Below are positions 47,839 through 57,165 of a DNA stretch of 64,000 bases, piece after piece. Source of the stretch: Pseudonocardia sp. CNS-004 (lineage in GTDB: Bacteria > Actinomycetota > Actinomycetes > Mycobacteriales > Pseudonocardiaceae); the NCBI GenBank assembly GCA_001942185.1, contig MKJV01000066.1:1-64000 (forward strand), in the 5' to 3' direction. Every line of letters begins with the position of its first letter. The first letter of the stretch is position 1. The translations under genes were made by a program, and so were the position numbers. The notes beneath the pieces were generated by a model. That model did not search any database. It saw only the letters and a program-made list of their open reading frames with translations, and was not told the DNA's origin.

Positions 47839-48606
47839 TCAGAAGACCGTGTAGCCGCCGTCGACGACCAGCACGGAACCGGTCATGAACGACGCGGCGT
47901 CGCTGGCGAGGAACACCACGCTCGGCGAGATCTCCTCGGGCTCGGCGTAGCGCTGCTGCGGCGCGTCCTCGATCCAGTAGCGGCGCAGCTCGGGCCGGTG
48001 CACCGGCGACATCTCGGTCTTGACGTAGCCCGGGGCCACCGCGTTGACCCGGATGCCGTCCGGGGCCCACTCCGCGGCGAGCGACCGGGTCAGGTGGTGC
48101 ACCGCGGCCTTCGACGCGTTGTAGGCCGGCTGCCACTGCGGCCGGTTGACGACGAAGCCCGACATCGAGCCGACGTTGACGATCGACCCGCCGCCGTGGG
48201 CGCGCATGTGCCTGGCCGCGGCCCGGCTGCACTTCCACAGCGCCCGCACGTTGAGGTCGAAGACGGTGTCCCACTCCTCGTCCGGCACGTCCCACGACGG
48301 GTTGTGGAAGCACGCGCCCGCGTTGTTGACGAGGATGTCGAGCCCGCCGAGGCCCGCCACCGTCTCGGCGACGACGCGGTCGACGTCGGCCGCCACGGTG
48401 ATGTCCCCGGTGATCGGGAGGACCTCGACGCCCTCGGCGGCGAGCTCCGCCACCGTGGCGGCGTTGCGCTCGGCGTCCCGGGCCACGAACGCGACCCGGG
48501 CGCCCGCCTGCGCCAGCGCGAGGGTGAACGACTTGCCGAGGCCGCGGTTCCCGCCCGTGACGAGCGCGGTGCGGCCGTCGAGGCGGAACGTGTCGAGGAC
48601 GCCCAT
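47839..48606 (-). CDS. Short-chain dehydrogenase/reductase (polyol or gluconate type)
   Basis: Intact, 255 residues. Cofactor loop ALVTGGNRGLGKSF (T-G-x3-G-x-G), NNAG, Ser in VGSMSGF, catalytic Y-x3-K in PAYNASKAAVHH, and a C-terminal GYV-type loop VAPGYVKTEM. Close in pattern to gluconate 5-dehydrogenase and D-threitol or arabinitol dehydrogenases. ATG 48606 overlaps the binding-protein stop (TGATG). Confidence 0.92.
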   Translation of the reverse strand: MGVLDTFRLDGRTALVTGGNRGLGKSFTLALAQAGARVAFVARDAERNAATVAELAAEGVEVLPITGDITVAADVDRVVAETVAGLGGLDILVNNAGACFHNPSWDVPDEEWDTVFDLNVRALWKCSRAAARHMRAHGGGSIVNVGSMSGFVVNRPQWQPAYNASKAAVHHLTRSLAAEWAPDGIRVNAVAPGYVKTEMSPVHRPELRRYWIEDAPQQRYAEPEEISPSVVFLASDAASFMTGSVLVVDGGYTVF

Positions 48607-49612
48607 CAGAAGATGCTGCTCGGGTCGTAGTACTCCGCCACGTTCTCGCAGCCGATGCCCGCGGCCTCGGTCAGCGAGGTCTTCTGGACGGTGGCCGGGT
48701 CGAGCTGCCCGGTGGCCACGCCGACCGCGATGTCGAAGACCTGCTCCGCGGCCAGGCTCGGCGAGTTCAGCCCGGTGGAGACGTACTGCCCGGTGCACCC
48801 GCCGTTCGCGATCTCGGCGAGCGCCTCCTTCTGCCCGTCGGCCGCCGCGGCCACGAGGACCGTGCTGTTGCCCTGGTTGCGCAGCACGCTGAGCGCGCCG
48901 AGGGCCATCGAGTCGTTCAGCCCGAGCACCAGGTCGGTCTCCGGGTGCGCGGCGAGCATCGACTCGGTGGCCGGCACCGCCTCCTCCTGGGTGTAGGTGG
49001 CCGTCGCGGAGGCGACGACCTCCGGGGTCACCCCGCCCTCGGTGAGCCCGGCGAGGAAGCCCTCCTGGCGGGCCGGGCCGACGATCTCGTCGTTCGGGCC
49101 GCCGTTGAGGATGGCCACCTGGGCCGTGGTGCCGGAGCCGAGGCGCTGCGCGGTGAGCAGGCCCGACAGCGCCCGATCTCCTTGTTGTTCGACTGCACGG
49201 CGGTGAGCCCGATGTCCGGGATCGAGGTGTCGACGAACAGCACGGGCACCTCACCCGCGGCCTGCTCCAGCTGGGTGCGCTGGGTCTCCGGGCTGATCGC
49301 GTTGACGACCAGCGCGTCGACGCCCTGGGCGAGCATCGCCTGCACCTGGTTGAGCTGGGTGACCGGGTCGCCGCCCGCGTTCTGGAACAGCAGCGTGAAG
49401 CCCTCGGCCCGGGCGCGCTCCTGCGCCATGGCCTCCATGGCGGCGTAGTACGGGGCGTCCATCTGGCGCTGGGCGAAGCCGATCGTCACCTCGGTGACGG
49501 GCTTCGGCTCCTGCGCCTGGTTCGGTGAGGAGTTCGAGCCGACGGTGCCGCAGGCGGACAGCAGCGCGAGGGACGCGGCCGCCGCGACGGCGAGGAGGCG
49601 GGGGGTGCGCAT
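48606..49612 (-). CDS. Sugar-binding lipoprotein, system 2
   Basis: About 335 residues. ATG 49612 follows GGAGATC. Signal peptide AAAASLALLSACGTV with lipobox LSAC. PBP4-type fold: VTIGFAQRQMDAPYYAAMEAM, LLFQNAGGDPVTQLNQVQAML, VDALVVNAISPE and LGLNDSMALGALSVL. One base is lost near 49170 (frame passes from VQSNNKEIG to QVAILNGGPNDEIVG). Third of five genes running ATPase, permease, binding protein, SDR, dehydrogenase. It differs clearly from the system 1 protein, so a second substrate is likely. Confidence 0.9.
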
Positions 49613-49647
49613 GGGATCTCCGGTTCTCGGGTGTTCGTCGGGGTTCG

Positions 49648-50655
49648 TCAGTGACTGCGCCGGGTACCGGTGCGGCCGATGGTGGCCAGCGCCACCGCGA
49701 GCAGGATCAGGGCGCCGCGGAAGGCGTCCTGCAGGAACGTCGAGACGTTGAGCAGCACGAGCAGGTTCGTGATGACGCCGAAGATCGCGGTACCGACGAC
49801 GGCGCCGAACACGCGGCCCTGCCCGCCGGCCAGCCGCGCCCCGCCGATGACGACGGCGGCGATCGCGTCCAGCTCGAAGAGGGTGCCTGCGGTCGGCGTG
49901 CCCGCCCCGACCCGGGACGCCAGCAGGAACCCGCCGAGGCCGACGAGCAGCCCGGCGATGACGTAGACGGCCAGCAGCGTGCCGCGCACCGGCACGCCCG
50001 AGGCGTGGGCGGCCTCCCGCGTGCTGCCGACGGCGTAGACGCGGCGGCCGAAGACCGTGCGGCGCAGCAGGAACGCCATGCCGACGGCGACGGCGACCCA
50101 GAGGATGCCGAGCACCGGCACCCCGAGCACGGTGGCGGTGCCGGCCACCGTGAACGCGGGATCCGCGGGCCGGACCGGCACGCCCTCGGTGTAGGCGTAC
50201 ACCAGCCCGCGGGCCAGGGCGAGCATGCCGAGCGTGACGATGAACGGCTCCAGGCCGCGGAACGCGACGAGGAACCCGTTGACGGCGCCCAGCAAGGCCC
50301 CGACGCCCAGCGCCACCAGCACCGACACGACCACCGACGACCCGCCGAAGAGGCCCGCCGACAGCACGCAGGCCAACCCCAGCACCGAGCCGACGCTGAT
50401 GTCGATGCCGCCGGACACGACGACGATGAACTGCGCCAGCGCGACGATGCCGATCACCGACATCTGCAGCACGAGGTTCTCGAGGTTGCGCGTGGACAGG
50501 AACGCGTCGGACAGCATCGCCGCGACCACCACCAGCGCGACGAGGATGACCAGCGGGTACTGGCTGCGCAGCCACGCCCCGCCGCGGCCTGCCCACGCGC
50601 TCGGCGCCGCGCCCGCGTCCGGGGCGCTGCGGGCGGTCTTCTCGGTGACGGTCAT
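49648..50655 (-). CDS. Sugar ABC transporter permease (CUT2/RbsC), system 2
   Basis: Intact, 335 residues. ATG 50655 overlaps the ATPase stop as ATGA. Helices and motifs: QFIVVVSGGIDISVGSVLGLACVL near 75-98, FIVTLGMLALARGLVYAYT, and AAVVIGGARLAGGQGRVFGAVVG. A single permease, so this transporter would be homodimeric, unlike system 1. Confidence 0.93.
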   Translation of the reverse strand: MTVTEKTARSAPDAGAAPSAWAGRGGAWLRSQYPLVILVALVVVAAMLSDAFLSTRNLENLVLQMSVIGIVALAQFIVVVSGGIDISVGSVLGLACVLSAGLFGGSSVVVSVLVALGVGALLGAVNGFLVAFRGLEPFIVTLGMLALARGLVYAYTEGVPVRPADPAFTVAGTATVLGVPVLGILWVAVAVGMAFLLRRTVFGRRVYAVGSTREAAHASGVPVRGTLLAVYVIAGLLVGLGGFLLASRVGAGTPTAGTLFELDAIAAVVIGGARLAGGQGRVFGAVVGTAIFGVITNLLVLLNVSTFLQDAFRGALILLAVALATIGRTGTRRSH

Positions 50656-52189
50656 GCGGCGTCCCCTCCCTGGGCAGCGTCTTCCGTCGGGGCCCCGCCC
50701 AGTGCGGCGCGGATGAGGTCCTCGGTGGAGGCCTGCGCCGCGTCGAGCTCGGCGACCAGCCGGCCGTCGCGCAGGACGAGGACGCGGTGGCACAGCAGCA
50801 GGGCCTCCTCGGCCTCGCTGGTGACCACGAGGACGGCCTTGTCCTGCTGGGAGAGGCTGTGGATGATCTCGTAGATGTTCAGCCGGGCACCGACGTCGAT
50901 GCCCTTGGTCGGCTCGTCGAGCACGATCACGTCAGGGTCGGCGGCGAGCCACTTGGCGAGGCAGACCTTCTGCTGGTTGCCGCCCGACAGGGCGCGCGTC
51001 GGCGTCTGCGGGCCGCCCTTGACCTGGAAGCGCTCGATCAGGTCGCTCACCTGTGCCCGCTCGTCACGGCGGCGGACCACACCGGCGGTGGCGAGCCGCG
51101 GCAGCGTGACGAGGCTGAGGTTCTCGGCGTTGCTGAACTCGGCGACGAAGCCCTCGCGGCGCCGGTCCTCGGTGAGGTACGCGACGCCGTGGCGCAGCGC
51201 GGCGCCGGGGCTGCGCATCGTCACCGGGCGGCCACCGATCTCGACGGTGCCGGCGCGGGGCTGCTGCTGGCCGGAGACCGAGCGCGCCACCGACGAGCGG
51301 CCGCTCCCGACCAGCCCGTAGATCCCGACGACCTCGCCGCCCCGCACCTCGAACGACACGTCGGTGGCCGAACCCGCGTGTAGGCCGCGCACGGCCAGCG
51401 CGGGCGGCCGCCCCTCGGCGCGGTGCGCGGGCGGGCGCTCCAGTGCCCGCACCCCCTCGCCGATCATCAGCGTCGTGACCTCGGCCGGGTCGGTGTCGGC
51501 GGTGCGCAGCACCGTGACGAGCCGGCCGCCGCGCAGCACGGCGATGCGGTCGGAGAGCGCGAACACCTCGGGCATCCGGTGCGAGACGAACACGACGGCG
51601 GTGCCCGCGGCCTTCTCCGCGGCCACCATCTCCTGCACGTCGGCGAAGTGCTCCTCGGTGGTGGAGGCCGTGGTCTCGTCGAGGATCAGCACCTTGTGCG
51701 GGGTGACCCGCGCGCGGCCAGCGCGAGCATCTGGCGCTGTCCCGGCGCGAGGGACCCGGCGAGCCTTCCCGGTGAGACGTCGCCGAGACCGACGTCGTGC
51801 AGGGCCTGCCGGGTGAGCTCGTCGTCGCCGCGGCGGGCGCGCGACCACGGCCGGATGTCGCGCCCCGAGCGCAGCCGGTAGAGCCACACGTTCTCGCCGA
51901 CGGTGAAGTCGTCGACGATCAGCGGCTCCTGGTGCATGAGCATGATCCCCGCGCGGTCGGCCTCCGCGGGGTCGGCGACGGGCTCGGGGTGCCCGGCGAC
52001 CCGGATCTCGCCGGCGGTGGGGGCCTCCTGGCCCGCCAGCAGCCGGGCGAAGGTGGACTTGCCCGCGCCGTTGGCGCCGCAGATCGCGAGCACCTCGCCC
52101 GCTCGGCCATCGAGGTCGAGGTCGGAGAGCGCCTGCACACCCGGATAGCTCTTGCTCACGCCGCGGGCGGAGAAGACAACCTCGTCCAC
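50652..52189 (-). CDS. Sugar ABC transporter ATPase, two-domain, system 2
   Basis: About 512 residues. Start GTG 52189 is preferred over GTG 52198 because AGGAGG lies 8 nt upstream of it. Cassette 1: Walker A ICGANGAGKSTFARLLAG, Walker B VLILDETTAST. Cassette 2: GLVGSGRSSVARSVSG, signature [16 protein letters not shown], Walker B VIVLDEPTKGIDVG. One base is lost near 51715 between LALA and TPHKVLILDE. Pro of the usual DEPT motif in cassette 1 is Thr. First gene of the operon behind the CCTGT-N4-ACAGG operator. Confidence 0.92.
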
Positions 52190-52224
52190 TGCCTGCACCT
52201 CCTCATGCCTTCCGTCATCGCATA

Positions 52225-52238
52225 CCTGTAATGACAGG
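52225..52238. promoter_or_regulatory. Probable RpiR operator
   Basis: CCTGTAATGACAGG is a 14-bp dyad, CCTGT-N4-ACAGG, in the 52-bp gap between the RpiR stop and the start of the sugar transport operon. Its AT-rich centre stands out from the local sequence. The adjacent RpiR is the obvious candidate ligand. Confidence 0.6.
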
Positions 52239-52241
52239 ATG

Positions 52242-53114
52242 TCAAGTCACGTTCCGGCTGCCGTCGGCGCTGCCCCGGAACGCCGACAGCGCCTCCTTCA
52301 TCTCCCGCAGCCGCTCCAGGTGGGCCGGGCCGCGGCGCACCGCCACCGCCGTCGCCAGGACGTCGACGAGCACGAGCCCGGCGAGCCTGCTCACCGTCGG
52401 GGTGTAGATGTCGGTGTCCTCGAAGGTGCGCAGGACGATCGCGACGTCGGCGAGGTCGGCCAGCGGGCCCGGCCCGCCGGTGACGGCGATGACGGCCGCA
52501 CCGGCCCGCTTCGCGCGCTCCGTGACCTCCAGCACCGACGTCGTGCGCCCGGTGTTGGAGATCGCCACGACCACCTCGCCCGGCCCGCACATCGCCGCGG
52601 CCATGTACTGCTGGTGCAGGTCGACGGGGGCGGTGCACGGCACGCCGAACAGGACGGCGTGCTGCAGGGCGTCCTGGGCGATGATCCCGGAGGCACCGAG
52701 GCCCACGAAGTGCACCGACGTGGCTGCCACCAGCGTCTCGACGGCGGCGGCGACGGCCGCGGTGTCCAGCGAGCGGCGGGTGCGGTCGAGGCTGCTCAGC
52801 GTGTGGTCGAAGATCTTGCCCGCCATCGCCTCGACCGGGTCGTCCGGCTCGATCGCGGAGTGCGTGACCGGTATCCCCACGGCCAGGGACTGCGCGAGCC
52901 CCAGCCGGAACGCCTGGAACCCGCTGAAGCCCAGCCCGGTGCAGAACCGCATGACGGTCGGCTCGCTCACGCCCGCGGCGTCGGCGAGCCCGGCCATGCT
53001 CAGGTGCACCACCGCGCCGGGGTCGGCGAGCACCGCCGCGGCGACCTTGCGCTCCGAGGGGCGCATCCGGTCCTGGCGGCCGGTGATGAGCTCGAGCACC
53101 GACTCGTCGGTCAC
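52242..53114 (-). CDS. RpiR family regulator (HTH_6 plus SIS)
   Basis: Intact, 290 residues. GTG 53114 follows AGGAGG by 9 nt. HTH with MRPSERKVAAAVLAD and MAGLADAAGVSEPTVMRFC. SIS sugar-phosphate-binding domain about 125-265: VHFVGLGASGIIAQDALQH, VVVAISNTGRTTSVLEV, VIAVTGGPGPLADLADVAI. Senses a phosphosugar intermediate and probably controls the transporter and catabolic genes. The upstream operon neighbour, a hydroxyacid dehydrogenase, is now separated from it by an IS110 element. Confidence 0.93.
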   Translation of the reverse strand: MTDESVLELITGRQDRMRPSERKVAAAVLADPGAVVHLSMAGLADAAGVSEPTVMRFCTGLGFSGFQAFRLGLAQSLAVGIPVTHSAIEPDDPVEAMAGKIFDHTLSSLDRTRRSLDTAAVAAAVETLVAATSVHFVGLGASGIIAQDALQHAVLFGVPCTAPVDLHQQYMAAAMCGPGEVVVAISNTGRTTSVLEVTERAKRAGAAVIAVTGGPGPLADLADVAIVLRTFEDTDIYTPTVSRLAGLVLVDVLATAVAVRRGPAHLERLREMKEALSAFRGSADGSRNVT

Positions 53115-53144
53115 TGGTCCACCCTCCTTATTGCGGGGATCATG

Positions 53145-53356
53145 AGGGTCCCTGTGGTAGGAAGCGGACGGGAGCCGGGGTGACGGCCCGAGTCGGTCGC
53201 CCTTCGTGGGCCGGCATGACACTGCCGCCCCCGGCTCCTGCCCGGCTGGTGATCGACAACAGAGGGCAGCTGCGGCGAGCGCCGGTCAGTGACCACTCGA
53301 CACCCGGCCGGGCTCCCGCCCACCTCCTGCCCACGGCGAGCAGGAAGGCGACGAGC
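53145..53356 (+). ncRNA. Candidate bridge-RNA region of the IS110 element
   Basis: Non-coding left end between the inferred boundary and the transposase start. In characterised IS110-group elements this segment is transcribed into a bridge RNA whose loops pair with donor and target DNA. GC-rich complementary stretches such as GGGAGCCGGGG and CCCCCGGCTCC (53171-53181 and 53227-53237) support a folded RNA. Exact ends and guide loops cannot be set by eye. Confidence 0.45.
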
Positions 53357-54589
53357 GTGTCGCTGGTAGGTGCGTTGTTCTTCGTCGGGATCGACTGGGC
53401 TGCCAAGACCCATGCGGTGTGCGTGCTCGACGCGACCGGCAAGACGGTGGCCGCGTTCACCATCGAGCACACCGCGGCCGGGTTCACCGGCCTGGTCCGC
53501 CGCCTTGCCAAGCTGGGCGACCCGGCCGGGGCACCGGTGGCGATCGAACGCCCGGACGGCCGACTGGTCGACGCGCTGCTCGCCGCGGGACATCCGGTCG
53601 TGCCTGTCAAGCCGAACGCGATCAAGACCTGGCGCGAGGGCGAGGTGATCTCTGGGGCCAAGTCCGACCCCGGCGATGCCCACGTGATCGCCGAGTACCT
53701 GCGGCTGCGTGCCCACCACCTGCGCCCAGCCACCCCCTTGACCGCACACACCACCGCGCTGCGCACCGTGTCGCGGACCCGATCGGAGCTGGTCGAGGCC
53801 CGGGTCGCAGCGGCCAATCAGCTCTCCGCACTGCTGGACAACCTCTGGCCGGGCGCCCGCGCGGTGTTCGCCGACGTCGCCTCCGCGATCAGCCTGGCGT
53901 TCCTGACCCGCTACCCCAGCCCCGCGCACGCCGCCACGCTCGGAGAGAAGCGGATGACCGCCTTCCTGACCAAACACGGCTACTCCGGACGTCGCTCGGC
54001 CGCCGAGCTGCTCGCCCGGCTGCGCACCGCCCCCGCAGGCACCACCAGCCCCACCGTGAGTGAAGCCCTGCGCGACGCCGTCACAGCGATGATCGGCGTG
54101 CTCACCGCGCTCAACACCGCGATCAAGGACCTGGGCCGCTCCGCCGCCGCGCACCTGCACGAACACCCCGACGGCGCGATCTTCACCAGCCTCCCCCGCG
54201 CCGGCCTGGTCAACGCCGCCCAGATCCGCGCCGAACTTGCCGAGCACAGCGCCTACACCGGCCCCGAAGCCATCTCCGCGCTCGCCGGCCTGGTCCCGGT
54301 CACCCGCGCCTCGGGCAAACACCACGCCGTGAGCTTCCGCTGGGCCTGCAACAAACGACTGCGGGTCGCGATCACCACCTTCGCCGACAACTCCCGCCAC
54401 GCCAGCCCCTGGGCCGCCGACATCTACAACCGGGCCCGCGCCAGCAACAAGGACCACCCCCACGCCGTGCGCATCCTCGCCCGCGCCTGGGTCCGCGTGA
54501 TCTGGCGCTGCTGGATCAATCAACAGCCCTACGACCCCACCCGACACGGCGGCGCCGTCCAGCTGCTCGAACCCCACGCCGCAGCATGA
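53357..54589 (+). CDS. IS110-family transposase (DEDD recombinase)
   Basis: Intact, 410 residues. GTG 53357 has AGGAAGG 9 nt upstream. N-terminal RuvC-like DEDD domain: Asp in FVGIDWAAKTH, Glu in APVAIERPDG, Asp pair in KSDPGDAHVIAEYLR. A coiled linker follows, then the C-terminal Transposase_20 domain with LAGLVPVTRASGKHH, whose Ser is the presumed nucleophile, and RWACNKRLRVAI. No frame damage, unlike most neighbours, so the element may still be active. Opposite orientation to the surrounding operon. Confidence 0.95.
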   Translation: MSLVGALFFVGIDWAAKTHAVCVLDATGKTVAAFTIEHTAAGFTGLVRRLAKLGDPAGAPVAIERPDGRLVDALLAAGHPVVPVKPNAIKTWREGEVISGAKSDPGDAHVIAEYLRLRAHHLRPATPLTAHTTALRTVSRTRSELVEARVAAANQLSALLDNLWPGARAVFADVASAISLAFLTRYPSPAHAATLGEKRMTAFLTKHGYSGRRSAAELLARLRTAPAGTTSPTVSEALRDAVTAMIGVLTALNTAIKDLGRSAAAHLHEHPDGAIFTSLPRAGLVNAAQIRAELAEHSAYTGPEAISALAGLVPVTRASGKHHAVSFRWACNKRLRVAITTFADNSRHASPWAADIYNRARASNKDHPHAVRILARAWVRVIWRCWINQQPYDPTRHGGAVQLLEPHAAA

Positions 54590-54618
54590 TGTTGATCTAG
54601 GGGTTGACACAGAGGGTG

Positions 54619-55558
54619 TCATGCCGGCACCTCCGTGAGCGCGGCGAGCAGGTTCTCCACGGCCTGCGCGGTCGCGCGCCGGACGCTCGCCCCGGTGAAC
54701 CCGCCGATGTGCGGGGTCGCCACCACGCGCTCGTGGCGCAGCAACGGGGTGAGCTCGGGCGGCTCGGTGTCGAACGCGTCGACGGCGTAGGCGCCCAGCC
54801 GTCCGTCGTCCAGTGCGGCGAGCACGGCGGCGTCGTCGACGAGGGCCGCCCGCGCGGTGTTGACCAGCACCGCTCCGCTGCGCACGCCGGCCAGTCGGTC
54901 CGCGTCCAGCAGGGGGCGGCCGTCGGCGGCGGGCGGGGCGTGCAGCGTGACGACGTCGCAGGTCGCCAGCAGCGCGTCGAGCGCCACGACCGGGGCGGGC
55001 GCGGTGGCCGGGTCCACGACCGGGTCGGCGCCCACGACGTCGGCGCCCAGGTCCCGGAACAGCCGTGCCACGCGCCCACCGATCCGCACCCAGCCCGACC
55101 ACGCCCACCCGGCACTCGTCGAGCTCGCGGCCCCGGTCGGCGGTCCCAGCCGCCGCCCGCAGCGCGGCGGCCGACCACGGGACGTGCCGCAGCCCGGCCA
55201 GCGCGAGCGCCAGCGCCAGCTCCGCGACGCCCTGGGCGTTGGCGCCCTCCGCGCGCAGCACGCGGATCCCCGCGCGGGCCGCGGCGGCCGTGTCGATCGC
55301 GTCGGTGCCGGACCCGTTGCGGCTGATCACGCGCAGGTCGGTGGCCGCGGCCAGCACCCGCGCCCCGATCGGCTCCACGCCGGCGAGCCAGCCGACGCAC
55401 CCGGGCACGAGCGCGAGCTGCTCGGCCGCGGTCGGCGTGCGGCCGGCGGGGCCGGCCACGAGGGTGAACCCGGCGTCGCGCAGCGGTGCCAGTTCCGCGA
55501 CCGCGTCGAGGCCGGCCGAGGTGAGCGAGCGCGGGGTCACGAGCACGCGCGCGGTCAT
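54619..55558 (-). CDS. D-isomer-specific 2-hydroxyacid dehydrogenase
   Basis: About 312 residues. ATG 55558 overlaps the AroE-like stop as ATGA. NAD-binding GVVGLG-RIGGRVARLF (G-x-G-x2-G) broken by one lost base near 55083. Catalytic Arg in NGSGTDAIDTAAA context (VISRNGSGTD), Glu region AVDAFDTEPPEL and His in VVATPHIGG. Phosphoglycerate-dehydrogenase-like pattern. Acts on a 2-keto or 2-hydroxy acid, perhaps an aldolase product. Its stop lies on the right edge of the IS110 element, which now separates it from rpiR. Confidence 0.9.
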
Positions 55559-56529
55559 CGCCGCACCTCCGCCGCCAGGCGCCCCAGCTCGGCGAAGCGC
55601 GGCCCGGCGGTCGGGATCTCCACCTGGAAGACCTCGGCGATCACCCGCGTCCAGCCGTGCAGGAAGTACTCCCAGCCGTCGTGCACGCGCACCCCGGCGG
55701 CACGCGCCTGGTCGAGGAACACCAGCTCGCCGCGGTAGTTGAGGTCCCACGCCACGGCACCGGCCGGGAACCGCGCGGCGCCGGTCAGCGGCGAGCCGGG
55801 GGCGTCCTTCCCGAGTCCGGTCGCGTTGACGACGAGCGAACCCGGGGCGAGGCCGGCGAGCAGGGCGTCGTTGTCCGGAGCGCCGTCGATCGGCCGGCAC
55901 TCCACGGGCACGTCGGTGCCCAGCTCGTCGTGCACCCGGCGCAGGGCGGCGAGCCGGCCGCGGTCCGGGTCGGTCACGACGATCCGCGCAGGCCGGTCCG
56001 CCCCGCGCTCGGGGCGGGTGAGGTACCAGCTGATCGCGATCGCCGAACCCCCCGCGCCCATGACGAAGGCGTCGGCCGGGGCGGCCGCCCAACTCCCGGG
56101 TGGGGTGATGGCGTCCAGCGCCAGTCCGGCCGTGATCGGGTCCTTCGCGGAGGCGACGAGCGCGCCGTCCGGCTTGGCCAGGCAGCTCACCTCGCCCATG
56201 AGTCGCGCGAGCGGGTCGATCTCGGCGAACAGGTCGGTGCACGCCGCGTACAGGTCGATCTTGTGGGTGGTGACGAGTGCGCCGGCGCTCTGCGGGTCGG
56301 CGGCGAGGAACTCCACGATCCGCCGGTAGTCCGCGCGCGGCGCGTGCAGCGGCAGGTCCACCCCGACCAGCGGCACGTCCCCCAGCCCGAGCGCCTGCGC
56401 CCAGCGGGGGAACACGGTGCGGATCGACGACCGGCCGGTCGTGACGCCGATGAAGTAGAGCGTGGGCCCTTCCGCCGGCCGCGGCAGCTCACCGGGTGCC
56501 GGGTCGAGCGCCGTCGGGTCTGCGGTCAC
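55555..56529 (-). CDS. Shikimate-dehydrogenase-like (AroE family) protein
   Basis: Intact, 324 residues. GTG 56529 overlaps the aldolase stop as GTGA. Substrate side: TTHKIDLYAACTDLF with the family TxxK lysine; NADP side: FVMGAGGSAIAISWYL, then NATGLGK and VAWDLNYRGELVFLDQA. Longer N-terminal part than true AroE and the usual S-x-S substrate motif is not evident (GVTTGRSSIRTVFP in its place), so it probably acts on a sugar acid or other polyol and not on shikimate. Between aldolase and hydroxyacid dehydrogenase genes. Confidence 0.88.
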   Translation of the reverse strand: MTADPTALDPAPGELPRPAEGPTLYFIGVTTGRSSIRTVFPRWAQALGLGDVPLVGVDLPLHAPRADYRRIVEFLAADPQSAGALVTTHKIDLYAACTDLFAEIDPLARLMGEVSCLAKPDGALVASAKDPITAGLALDAITPPGSWAAAPADAFVMGAGGSAIAISWYLTRPERGADRPARIVVTDPDRGRLAALRRVHDELGTDVPVECRPIDGAPDNDALLAGLAPGSLVVNATGLGKDAPGSPLTGAARFPAGAVAWDLNYRGELVFLDQARAAGVRVHDGWEYFLHGWTRVIAEVFQVEIPTAGPRFAELGRLAAEVRR

Positions 56530-57165
56530 GGCCGCAGTCCCGCGACCGCCCGGGCGCGCTCGGCGATGGCGTCCCAGCGGCCCGCGGCGATGTCGGCGCG
56601 CGGCGCGATCCAGGTGCCACCGACCGCGAAGACGTTGGGCAGCGCGAGGTACTCGCCCGCGTTCTCCGGCCGCACCCCGCCGGTGGGCATGAAGCGGGCG
56701 CCGGTCCAGCCGAACGGGCCATCCAGGGCCTTCAACGTCGCGACCCCGCCGTAGCGCCCGCCGGAAAGAACTTGATGTGCTTCGCCCCCGCCTCCAGACA
56801 GGCACCGACCTCGCTCGGCGTGACCGCGCCCGGCACGAACGGGATCCCCGCCTTCGCCGCGGCGGCCACGCAGGCCTGCGAGTACCCGGGCGACACCCCG
56901 AACCGCGCACCCGCCTCGGCGGCGGCGGTGACCATGTCCGGCAGCACGAGCGTGCCCGCGCCCAGCAGGAAGTCCGGCAGCTCCGCGGCGATCGCGGCCA
57001 CCGCGTCCCGCGCGGCCGGGGTGCGGAAGGTGACCTCGACGACCGGCAGGCCCGCCTCGGCGAGGGTGCGCGCGAGCGGAACGGCGGTGGCTGCGTCGTC
57101 GATCTCGACGACGGGCACGACGGCGAGCGCCTCGATCGCGGTCAGGACGTCGGACTCGGGCGCAT
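56526..57165 (-). CDS. KDPG/KHG-type aldolase
   Basis: About 212 residues. TIM-barrel class I aldolase splitting 2-keto-3-deoxy-phospho sugar acids to pyruvate. VVPVVEIDDA, VVEVTFRTP, GAGTLVLPDMV, GVSPGYSQ, HIKFFPAG with the Schiff-base Lys region, and RFMPTGGV. A likely ATG at 57165 overlaps the cupin stop (TGATG), but the first codons are one base off near 57150; a second loss lies near 56757. Restoring both gives a normal protein. Suggests that the pathway runs through a keto-deoxy sugar acid. Confidence 0.88.

Larger units (their letters stand above)
53145..54623 (+). mobile_element. IS110-family insertion sequence
   Basis: About 1.48 kb. The pentamer TCATG occurs at both edges (53140-53144 and 54619-54623); element limits could therefore shift by up to 5 bp. 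Removing one copy plus the element rejoins the dehydrogenase stop GCATGA to a 28-bp spacer ending in AAGGAGG before rpiR, a natural operon junction. There are no terminal inverted repeats, a long left non-coding end (about 210 bp) and a very short right end (about 30 bp), the layout of IS110-group elements with a bridge RNA. Confidence 0.8.
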
